Shown: piece by piece, positions 6,939-13,860 of the stretch
Position numbering within the stretch: position 1 is the first letter of the stretch
Layout: each line of letters begins with the position of its first letter
NCBI GenBank assembly: GCA_029782025.1
Contig: JAKOVR010000205.1
Span: 1-32,439, forward strand
Reading direction: 5' to 3'
Origin: Actinomycetes bacterium
GTDB taxonomy: Bacteria > Actinomycetota > Acidimicrobiia > Acidimicrobiales > Acidimicrobilacustridaceae
DNA: 32,439 nt
The notes under the pieces: model-generated
Database searches by the model: none
What the model was told of the DNA's origin: nothing
Seen by the model: the letters and a program-made list of their open reading frames with translations, nothing else
Program-made: the position numbers and the translations under genes

Positions 6939-8801
6939 GTGGCAGAGGGCGGCGCATCGAACGATTCGGGGCCCGACCCGGTACCCGTCCACGACGCCCA
7001 GGCCGTGCTGATGCGCCTGCTCGTCGATGTGGGCGTGCCCGAGCCCGACGTCCACGCCGCCGCCGACGGGGGCACCCTCCACCTGCTCGCCCTGGAGCGA
7101 CTGGTCAACCTGGAGTCGGCCACCTACTCGCTCGACGAGGTGGCGGCGATGGCGGCGATGCCGGCCGACCGGGTCCGCAACTACTGGCGGGCGCTCGGGT
7201 TCCCCGAACCGCGCCCCCACGAGAAGATCTTCAGCGACACCGACGTCGAGATGCTCGGCGCCATCCTCCCCTTCGTGTCGGTGGGCGATCTGGAGGCCGA
7301 CGTCGCGCTCCAGATGGCCCGCGTGATCGGGTCGTCGCTGGCCCGCATCGCCAACGCCCAGATCGAGGTGATCGAGCGGGAGGTCTCGCGGCACGTCGCC
7401 GCCGACATGGACGACGGCGGCGACGGCGGGACGGGCGTCGCCGCGGAGGACGCCGCCAACATGGTCACGGCGGCGGAGCAGGCGGCCGAGCTCCTCCCGA
7501 TGATGCCGCGGCTCATGGAGTTCGTCTGGCGCCGTCACCTCGGCGCCGCCGCCCGGCGCCGGATCGTGCGGGCCGCGGGCGAAGAGGAGTTCGCGGGGGT
7601 GTGCGTCGGCTTCGCCGACATGGTCGGGTTCACGGCCCAGACCCAGCAGCTGCGCGACGAGGAGCTGGCCGACGTGGTGAGCCGGTTCGAGACCACGGCC
7701 TACGACGTGGTGTCCCGTCACGGCGGCCGGGTCGTCAAGATGATCGGCGACGAGGTGATGTTCACCATCGACGGCGCCGCGGCCGGCGCCGAGCTGGCGC
7801 TGCACCTGGCCGACGCCTTCCGGGAGGACGACGCGCTGAGCGACGTCCGGGTGGGGCTGGCCGCCGGCTCGGTGCTCGAGCGGGAGGGCGACGTGTACGG
7901 GCCGGTGGTGAACCTGGCCAGCCGGATCGTGTCGATCGCCTACCCGGCGTCGGTGGTGGTGGACCAGTCGATCGTCGACGCGCTCGCCGACGACGCCACC
8001 ATCGACGTGCGCTCGATCCGGTCGCACTACCTCAAGGACATCGGCCGCGTCGCGCTGTTCACCCTGCGCTGGATCGACGACGACAGCGAGCCCTACCTCA
8101 CCCGGGCCCGGAGCCGGCGGGCCGACCGCCGTCGGTTCGTGGTGGAGCGCCGGCTCAAGCGGGCCCAGCAGGCCGCGGACCTCGCCGAGGAGGTCGCCGG
8201 GGAGCTGGTGTCGGCGGCCGAGGAGATGGCCGACGGGGCCGGGGAGCTCGTGCTCGGCCTCCACGGCGACCTCCCACTCGAGGCCGAGTTCGTGGAGGAC
8301 GCCACCACCGGGGAGCTCGAGGCGCTCACCGAGGTGGTGCTGGCGGCCGACATCGCCGACGACCTCCAGGTGGAGCTGTTGGCCGACATCGAAGCGGCCC
8401 GGCGCCTGCAGGCCATCGAGGAGGAGGCGCAGGCCAAGGCCGTCCAGGCCGACCTCGAGGCCGAGCGCAAGCTCGACGCCATCGAGGAGGAGGCCCGGCG
8501 CAAGGTGGCCCAGGCCGAGTTCGAGGCCCGCATCAAGGTCGAGCAGGCGCTGCGGGAGGCCGAGGACAAAGCCCGGCGGGCCAACGAGGAGGCGAGCCGG
8601 AAGGTGAAGCGGGTGGCCGAGGAGACCGAACGGAAGGTCGATCGGGCCGAACGGGACGCCCAGCGGGAAGCCGAGCGCCGGGCGGCCAAGGCCCGGGCCG
8701 AGCGCGAGCGGGCGGAGCGGGAGCGGATCGAGCGCGAACGGGTCGAGCAGGAGCGGGCCGAGCAGGACCGGGTCGCGCAGGAGCGCCGCGACCAGGGCTG
8801 A
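6939..8801 (+). CDS. Class III adenylate cyclase with Ad_Cy_reg-like N-terminus and coiled-coil tail
   Basis: A 620-residue predicted cytoplasmic cyclase making cAMP from ATP. Residues about 20-150 resemble the Ad_Cy_reg regulatory domain of mycobacterial Rv1264 (TYSLDEVAAMAAMPADRVR, then YWRALGFPEP and SDTDVEML), which in that enzyme gives pH-dependent autoinhibition. The catalytic domain spans about 217-375. It has metal-binding D227 (GFADMVGFT) and D271 (IGDEVMF), adenine-specifying K267 and D318, and transition-state N325 and R329 (VVNLASRI), so it looks fully active and adenine-specific. From about residue 475 to the end the protein is a highly charged Ala/Glu/Arg coiled coil, unusual for the family. 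The GTG at 6939 is chosen from domain extent and the GAGAAT box 6 nt upstream. Confidence 0.92.
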   Translation: MAEGGASNDSGPDPVPVHDAQAVLMRLLVDVGVPEPDVHAAADGGTLHLLALERLVNLESATYSLDEVAAMAAMPADRVRNYWRALGFPEPRPHEKIFSDTDVEMLGAILPFVSVGDLEADVALQMARVIGSSLARIANAQIEVIEREVSRHVAADMDDGGDGGTGVAAEDAANMVTAAEQAAELLPMMPRLMEFVWRRHLGAAARRRIVRAAGEEEFAGVCVGFADMVGFTAQTQQLRDEELADVVSRFETTAYDVVSRHGGRVVKMIGDEVMFTIDGAAAGAELALHLADAFREDDALSDVRVGLAAGSVLEREGDVYGPVVNLASRIVSIAYPASVVVDQSIVDALADDATIDVRSIRSHYLKDIGRVALFTLRWIDDDSEPYLTRARSRRADRRRFVVERRLKRAQQAADLAEEVAGELVSAAEEMADGAGELVLGLHGDLPLEAEFVEDATTGELEALTEVVLAADIADDLQVELLADIEAARRLQAIEEEAQAKAVQADLEAERKLDAIEEEARRKVAQAEFEARIKVEQALREAEDKARRANEEASRKVKRVAEETERKVDRAERDAQREAERRAAKARAERERAERERIERERVEQERAEQDRVAQERRDQG

Positions 8802-8820
8802 GGGCCTGCGGGCTTCTGGG

Positions 8821-9987
8821 CTACTGGTAGTACCCGATCACGTCGACGAGGAAGTCGGTGCTGCTGTTGGCCGGCACGTAGGCCGCAGCCTGCGCGGCGC
8901 CGGCCAACGCCACGACGGTGGTGTTGGCCGAGACCTGGTTGGTGTGATCCCAGTTGATGGTCGAGGTGCCGGGGTACGGGATGCCGGCCTTGTACAGGGC
9001 CAGGAAGCCGGCGGCGGAGGTGTTGACCACGGTGACGTTGACGAGGGCGGCGGTGGCCGCGGCCGGGACGCCGCTCGCATTGTTGGTGCAGTCGATCGTT
9101 CGGCTGGTGGCGTTGGCCAGCTTCCCCTTCGTGACGTTGTTCGGCGCGTTCCCGGCTCGGGAGTCGTAGACGCGGACGGGGGCCGGCAGCAGGTGGAGCG
9201 AGCCGGCCGTGCCCGGCCCGGCCAGCTTGCGGAACCCGGCGGGGCCGCCCGTCGTGACGCACATCCACAGGTCCTGGTTGGTGTCGAACAGCATCTCCCC
9301 GGCGTAGCGGACCAGCCCGGCGGTGAACGGCGACGCCGGGTTCCCGCCGAAGATCACCTGGGAGTACTTGTTCGAGTAGGCGAGCATCGCGGCCCATGTG
9401 CCCGAGTAGGTGGCGATGCCGTAGCTGCTGCCCGAGGCGGCCTTGAGGCCGAAGGAGGAGCCGGACGTGGCGTACATGCCGTAGCCGGTCGACCCGGCGC
9501 CGAACACCCCCGTGCCGGTGGTCGTCTGGCCGTAGACGCCGTAGCCGTCGGCGGCGGTGCCGAAGACGCCCGTCCCGGTCGAGGGGCTCGCGGTGCCGGT
9601 GACCGCCGGGTCGCCGGTGAAGGTGCCGGTCACGGCGGCGGCCGGGTCGGCGTCGACCAGGGCCAGCGCCGCGCCTGCGGCCAGCGCCCCCGCCGTGGTC
9701 CCCACGGCCCGGCGCAGCAGCTCCCGCCGACCGGGCCGGTCCCCGTCCGTGGCCTCGTCGACGCCGACGGCGACCAGCTGGGCCCCCGTTCCTCCGTCTG
9801 GATGCGGATCGGTGCCCATGTGTCCCGATCTGCCTCCAGACGGCGAGGGAGCGGCCGGGGGGACGGACGATTCCAGGGTGGCGAGGCGGGCGGCCAAGGC
9901 CTCGATCACGGCATCCTGGGCGGCCAGGCGGGCCAGCAGGTCGTCGGTCGTCGCGGCGGGGTCGTGGTCGGGCGACGGAACGGTCAT
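8821..9987 (-). CDS. Exported protein with Gly/Tyr beta-repeats and VRVYDSR-type C-terminal domain
   Basis: A 388-residue protein. The ATG at 9987 is supported by GGAGGA 8 nt upstream. Residues 1-85 are a hydrophilic region with a short coiled coil (LLARLAAQDAVIEALAARLATLE). Then comes RRELLRRAVGTTAGALAAGA, a hydrophobic segment after paired arginines that resembles an internal Tat signal. About three 20-residue repeats follow (TGTGVFGTAADGYGVYG, TGTGVFGAGSTGYGMYA, SSFGLKAASGSSYGIAT), likely stacked beta-turns. The C-terminal half has VRVYDSRAGN, VNVTVVNTSAAGFLALY and STINWDHTNQVSANT, the same domain family as the protein at the left edge. Extracellular location is inferred; the role is unknown. 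Confidence 0.75.
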   Translation of the reverse strand: MTVPSPDHDPAATTDDLLARLAAQDAVIEALAARLATLESSVPPAAPSPSGGRSGHMGTDPHPDGGTGAQLVAVGVDEATDGDRPGRRELLRRAVGTTAGALAAGAALALVDADPAAAVTGTFTGDPAVTGTASPSTGTGVFGTAADGYGVYGQTTTGTGVFGAGSTGYGMYATSGSSFGLKAASGSSYGIATYSGTWAAMLAYSNKYSQVIFGGNPASPFTAGLVRYAGEMLFDTNQDLWMCVTTGGPAGFRKLAGPGTAGSLHLLPAPVRVYDSRAGNAPNNVTKGKLANATSRTIDCTNNASGVPAAATAALVNVTVVNTSAAGFLALYKAGIPYPGTSTINWDHTNQVSANTTVVALAGAAQAAAYVPANSSTDFLVDVIGYYQ

Positions 9988-10055
9988 GAGCGGGCTCCTC
10001 CAGGTGGCGTCGAGTGCATGATGGACCGGGGGTCGGCGCCCCGGCATGAGCAACG

Positions 10056-10079
10056 GCTACTCAGATTCCCGCTACTCAG
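10056..10079 (-). repeat. Two direct repeats CTGAGTAGC upstream of the exported repeat protein
   Basis: On the minus strand CTGAGTAGC occurs at 10079-10071 and again at 10064-10056, a 15-nt period. They lie about 70-90 nt upstream of the ATG at 9987, so they could bind a regulator. The site is short and may be chance. Confidence 0.3.
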
Positions 10080-10091
10080 CTCCGCCCGTGC

Positions 10092-10508
10092 TCAGTCGAG
10101 CCGCCGGTGCAGGAGGTGGTCCAGCACGGCGAGGACCAGCGCGGTGACCACCACCGTGGCCAGCGCCCCGGCGGCGACGGTGGGGAGCTCGGGCCGGCTG
10201 AGCAGGCCGTTCTTGCGCAGGCCGTTGTCGGGCCCGAGGAACCGCTCGGCCACGGCGTGGAGCGCGGTCGCGAGCCCGGCCAGCACCGTCAGCGGGAGGG
10301 CGACCACGAACACCACGGTCAGCACCTGGTGGACGCGCCGGGCCACCCGCCACCCCCGCCCGGTCCGGCCGTCGTCGGAGGCCTCGTCCCTGCCCTGGCT
10401 CCGGCCCCGCCCGGCCTTCGACCGCGAGCGTTTGGGCATCCCGAGCCGGCCCACCTCGGGGGCGGGCGCCATCGGGGCGTCAGGGTCGTCGGGGCGGTCC
10501 GGGGCCAC
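10092..10508 (-). CDS. Small two-TM membrane protein, function unknown
   Basis: A 138-residue protein with a charged, Arg/Lys-rich N-terminal cytoplasmic part (MPKRSRSKAGRGRSQGRDE) and two hydrophobic helices, at about residues 62-86 (VLTVVFVVALPLTVLAGLAT) and about 110-130 (VAAGALATVVVTALVLAVLD). It lies 28 nt after the lysS stop on the same strand. The GTG at 10508 gives the longest frame; an internal ATG at 10439 directly before PKRSRSK is an alternative start. Family not recognised. Confidence 0.6.
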   Translation of the reverse strand: MAPDRPDDPDAPMAPAPEVGRLGMPKRSRSKAGRGRSQGRDEASDDGRTGRGWRVARRVHQVLTVVFVVALPLTVLAGLATALHAVAERFLGPDNGLRKNGLLSRPELPTVAAGALATVVVTALVLAVLDHLLHRRLD

Positions 10509-10536
10509 GGCGCGATGGTGACACGCGGCGGCGGTG

Positions 10537-11973
10537 CTACTCGCGCAGGGTGGGGAACAGCACCACGTCGCGCAGCGTGGGGGCGTCGGTGATGAGGGCC
10601 ACGAAGCGGTCGATGCCGAGGCCGAGGCCGCTCATCGGCGGCATGCCGTGCTCCATGCACTCGATGAAGTCGTCCTCCATCATCATGGTCTCGTCGTCGC
10701 CGGCGGCCCGCAGCTCGGTCTGCTCCTCGAGCCGGGCCCGCTGGTCGACCGGGTCGACGAGCTCGGAGTAGGCCTTCACGATCTCCCAACCGTTGACGAC
10801 GACCTGGAACATGTCGAGGCGGGTGGGATCGTCGTCGGAGCGCCGGGCCAGGGGCACCATCTCGACGGGATGGTGCATCAGCACCGTCGGCTGCACCAGC
10901 CCGGGCCGGAGCGTCTTCTTGTAGATGAGGTCGACCAGCCCGGCGTAGCTCACCTGGTCGGCCAGCTCCTTGTCGCCCTGCAGGCCGTGGTCCTTGACCG
11001 CGGCCTTGAGGCGGTCGACGTCCCGGATCTCGTGCAGGTCGATGCCGGTGACCCGCCGCACCTCGTCGCGGTAGTCGAGCTCGGGCCACACGCCGTCGAA
11101 GTCGAAGGTCTGGCCCCCGAAGGTGACGGTGCGGGTGCCGAGCACCTCGTCGAGCGTGGCCTGGATCAGCTCCCGTACGAACCGGATGTTGTCGCGGTAG
11201 TCCCAGTAGGCGGCGTACCACTCGAGCATCGTGAACTCCTGGAGGTGGGAGGAGTCGATGCCTTCGTTGCGGAAGTTGCGGCCGATCTCGTAGACGCGGT
11301 CGAAGCCGCCGGCCACCACCCGCTTCAGATACGTCTCGGGCGAGATGCGCAGGAAGAAGTCGCGGTCGAGGGCGTTGTGGTGGGTGGAGAACGGGCGGGC
11401 GGCGGCACCCGACGCCGCGGCCTGGAGGATCGGCGTCTCCACCTCGACGAAGCCGTGGTCGTCGAGGTAGCGGCGGATGGTGCGGATCACCTGGGTGCGC
11501 ACGTGGAACCGGTGCCGGCTCTCGTCGTTGACCAGGAGGTCGAGGTAGCGCTTCCGGTACTTCAGGTCGACGTCGGCCACGCCGGCCCACTTGTCGGGCA
11601 TGGGCCGGCGGGCCTTGTTGAGCAGGGTGAGCTCGGCCACCGCCACCGTCTTCTCGCCCTTGTCGGTGGTCCACAGCTCGCCCCGAACGCCGACGAAGTC
11701 GCCGAGGGCGAGGGACTTGGCCCAGGCCTTGAACTGCTCGGGACCGAGGTCGTTCTTGCGGAGGGAGAACTGGATCCGCCCGCTCTGGTCCTGGAGCTGC
11801 CCGAAGGCGATGCCGCCCATGGCCCGCCACAGCATCACCCGCCCGGCGAGACGCACGGCGGTGCCGTCGGCCGCCTCCCGGGCATCGGCGGCGAGGGTGT
11901 CGACCTCGTAGCGCCCGGCGGGGGCGAAGGGCACGTCGTCGGGCCCGGACGGGTCGGGGGGCGTGGTGGTCAT
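10537..11973 (-). CDS. lysS: Lysyl-tRNA synthetase, class II
   Basis: A 478-residue class II LysRS that charges tRNA-Lys. The N-terminal OB-fold anticodon-binding domain is visible (VRLAGRVMLWRAMGGIAFGQ, about residues 40-60). It is followed by KYRKRYLDLLVNDESRHRF, motif 1 (VEVETPILQ), ARPFSTHHNALDRDFFLRIS, motif 2 (YEIGRNFRNEGID) and motif 3 (GLGLGIDRFVAL). The loop after motif 2 reads SSHLQEFTMLEWYAAYWDY, where most LysRS have HNPEFT, so the Asn-Pro pair is Leu-Gln, but the lysine-binding Glu and Tyr positions appear kept. GAGAAT sits 6 nt before the ATG, indicating a leaderless message. Confidence 0.95.
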   Translation of the reverse strand: MTTTPPDPSGPDDVPFAPAGRYEVDTLAADAREAADGTAVRLAGRVMLWRAMGGIAFGQLQDQSGRIQFSLRKNDLGPEQFKAWAKSLALGDFVGVRGELWTTDKGEKTVAVAELTLLNKARRPMPDKWAGVADVDLKYRKRYLDLLVNDESRHRFHVRTQVIRTIRRYLDDHGFVEVETPILQAAASGAAARPFSTHHNALDRDFFLRISPETYLKRVVAGGFDRVYEIGRNFRNEGIDSSHLQEFTMLEWYAAYWDYRDNIRFVRELIQATLDEVLGTRTVTFGGQTFDFDGVWPELDYRDEVRRVTGIDLHEIRDVDRLKAAVKDHGLQGDKELADQVSYAGLVDLIYKKTLRPGLVQPTVLMHHPVEMVPLARRSDDDPTRLDMFQVVVNGWEIVKAYSELVDPVDQRARLEEQTELRAAGDDETMMMEDDFIECMEHGMPPMSGLGLGIDRFVALITDAPTLRDVVLFPTLRE

Positions 11974-11979
11974 CGCTGC

Positions 11980-11985
11980 ATTCTC
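11980..11985 (-). promoter_or_regulatory. Putative -10 box of lysS
   Basis: GAGAAT on the minus strand with a 6-nt spacer to the ATG at 11973, the same arrangement as for the cyclase gene. Confidence 0.4.
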
Positions 11986-12034
11986 CCCGCCGGCCCCCGG
12001 CGCCGACCAACTCGCCGGTCCGGGTGGCGGCCGG

Positions 12035-13216
12035 TCACGGGCGGGCGACGAGGCAGTCGGGCGTGAGGTCGGCCACGTCGGTGACGCCGGTGAGCGCCAT
12101 GGCCACGTGCAGCTCGTTGCGCATGGTGGCCAGGACGTGCTTGACGCCGTCCTCCCCCCGGGCGGCGACGGCGTAGGCCCAGGCCCGACCCACGAGGCAG
12201 GCCTTGGCCCCCAGGGCGAGCAGCTTCACCACGTCGAGGCCGCTGCGGACGCCGCCGTCGACCAGCACGTCGAGGCGGTCGCCGACGGCGTCGACGATGG
12301 CCGGCAACGCCGCGGTGGTGGAGGGCACGTCGTCGAGCTGGCGGCCGCCGTGGTTGGACACGACGATGCCGTCGACCCCCCGGTCGGCCGCCTCCCGGGC
12401 GTCGTCGGCGTCGAGGATGCCCTTGAGCACCAGCTTGCCCGGCCATTGCTCCCGCACCCAGGCGAGGTCGTCCCACGTGACCGACGGGTCGAACTGGCCG
12501 TCGACCCAGGAGCGGAAGGCGTCGGGCGTGCGGGCGCCGGGCACCTTGTCGGCCAGGTTGCCGAAGGCCAGCGGCTGGCCCCGCAGGGCGACGTCGCGCA
12601 CCCACCGGGGATGGGTGACGAGGTCGAGCCCCCGGGCGAGCTTGGCCAGCGGCGGGATGTCGCCGACCATCCCGTTGCGGGTGTCGCGGTAGCGGGCGCC
12701 GACCACCGCGAGGTCGACGGTGAGCACGAGGACGGGACTGCCGACGGTGGCGGCCCGGGCCAGGAGCTCCTCGGTGTTGCTGCGGTCGCGCATCACGTAG
12801 AGCTGGAACCACGGTGGCGTCGACGTGGCCGCCGCCACCTCCTCGATCGAGCAGATGGACACGGTCGACTCGCAGAAGGGCACGCCGAACCGCTCCGCCG
12901 CCCGGGCCGCCTGCACCTCGGCGCGCGTGGCGAACATGCCGCCGAGCCCTACCGGTGCGAGGACGAGCGGCAGCGCCAGCGACTGGCCGAGCACCTCGAC
13001 CGCGGTGTGCCGGTCGGCCACGTCGCGGAGGACCCGCTGGCGCAGCTCGATGGCGGCCAGGTCGGCCTCGTTGGCGGCCATGGTGGCCTCCTCGTAGGCG
13101 CCACCGTCGATGTAGTCGAACAGCTGGCGGGGCAGGCGCCGCCGGGCCCGCTCCCGGTAGTCGCGCACCGATGCGGGTGCGAGGTCGAGCGGGCGGTCCT
13201 GGCCGAAGAGGTTCAC
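12035..13216 (-). CDS. FMN-dependent alpha-hydroxy-acid dehydrogenase (L-lactate dehydrogenase/glycolate oxidase family)
   Basis: A 393-residue TIM-barrel flavoenzyme oxidising an L-2-hydroxy acid to the 2-oxo acid. Family motifs seen: FDYIDGGAYEE (about residues 33-43, with the active-site Tyr), LPLVLAPVGLGGMF, PPWFQLYV (second Tyr), LVLKGIL (FMN Lys), SNHGGRQLD (catalytic His and Arg) and VDGGVRSGLDVVKLLALGA (phosphate-binding loop). The GTG at 13216 overlaps the upstream nicotinamidase stop (GTGA), with AAGGA upstream as ribosome binding site. Substrate could be lactate, glycolate, mandelate or another hydroxy acid; sequence alone does not decide. It resembles MftD and LldD proteins, but no mycofactocin genes are nearby. 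Confidence 0.9.
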   Translation of the reverse strand: MNLFGQDRPLDLAPASVRDYRERARRRLPRQLFDYIDGGAYEEATMAANEADLAAIELRQRVLRDVADRHTAVEVLGQSLALPLVLAPVGLGGMFATRAEVQAARAAERFGVPFCESTVSICSIEEVAAATSTPPWFQLYVMRDRSNTEELLARAATVGSPVLVLTVDLAVVGARYRDTRNGMVGDIPPLAKLARGLDLVTHPRWVRDVALRGQPLAFGNLADKVPGARTPDAFRSWVDGQFDPSVTWDDLAWVREQWPGKLVLKGILDADDAREAADRGVDGIVVSNHGGRQLDDVPSTTAALPAIVDAVGDRLDVLVDGGVRSGLDVVKLLALGAKACLVGRAWAYAVAARGEDGVKHVLATMRNELHVAMALTGVTDVADLTPDCLVARP

Positions 13217-13842
13217 CGGCCCATCCTTGCAGGGACCGCCGGCCCGCGGTGGAGGTGCACGCCGGCCGCCGCCAGCTCGTCGAGGGCGGCCGCCGTCGAG
13301 CGAGGGGCGACCCCGGCGCAGCAGTCGAGCAACACGGTGGTGTCGAACCCGGCGACGGTCGCGTCGAGGGCGGTGGCCCGCACGCAATGGTCGGTGGCCA
13401 GCCCGACGATGTCGAGGGCGACGATCCCGGCACCGGTCAACAGCGCGGTCAGGGAGGTCGTGTCGTCGTCGGCGACGGCGCCCTCGAACCCCGAGTAGGC
13501 GGCGCCCCGCTGGCCCTTGCGGATCTCGACGGCGCCGACGGCGTCGAGCCCGGGGGCCAGGTCCGGGTGGAACGCCGCCCCCGGGCTGCCGGCGATGCAG
13601 TGGTCAGGCCACGTGGTGCGGAAGTCGGGCGGCACGCCGAGCGTCGAGGCGAAGTGGGGACCGGGGTCTTCGTGCCAGTCCCGGGTCGCCACGATCACGG
13701 CGTAGCGGTCCGACGCCGAGCGCAGCAGCGCGGCCACCGCGCCGGCGACGGCGGTGCCGCCGGCCACCGCCAGCGAACCCCCTTCGCAGAAGTCGTTCTG
13801 GACGTCGACGACGACGAGGGCTCGGCGGTGCGGTCCGGTCAC
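13213..13842 (-). CDS. pncA: Nicotinamidase (isochorismatase-like hydrolase)
   Basis: A 209-residue cysteine hydrolase that deamidates nicotinamide to nicotinate for NAD salvage. The triad appears as D13 (VVDVQNDF), K109 (EIRKGQ) and C153 (ATDHCVRATA). Metal ligands match the PncA pattern: D55 and H57 in RDWHEDP, H63 in GPHF and H81 in WPDHC, which favours nicotinamidase over other isochorismatase-like enzymes. The GTG at 13842 has GAGG 7 nt upstream and starts 18 nt after the acyltransferase stop. The end overlaps the next gene by 4 nt, so the three probably form one transcript. Confidence 0.9.
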   Translation of the reverse strand: MTGPHRRALVVVDVQNDFCEGGSLAVAGGTAVAGAVAALLRSASDRYAVIVATRDWHEDPGPHFASTLGVPPDFRTTWPDHCIAGSPGAAFHPDLAPGLDAVGAVEIRKGQRGAAYSGFEGAVADDDTTSLTALLTGAGIVALDIVGLATDHCVRATALDATVAGFDTTVLLDCCAGVAPRSTAAALDELAAAGVHLHRGPAVPARMGR

Positions 13843-13860
13843 TGGTGCACCTCGCCCCGG

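Noticed and set aside
10534..13498. Two plus-strand frames of about 510 residues each
   Set aside because: Antisense to lysS and the hydroxy-acid dehydrogenase, both certain by motif; the plus frames have no domain.
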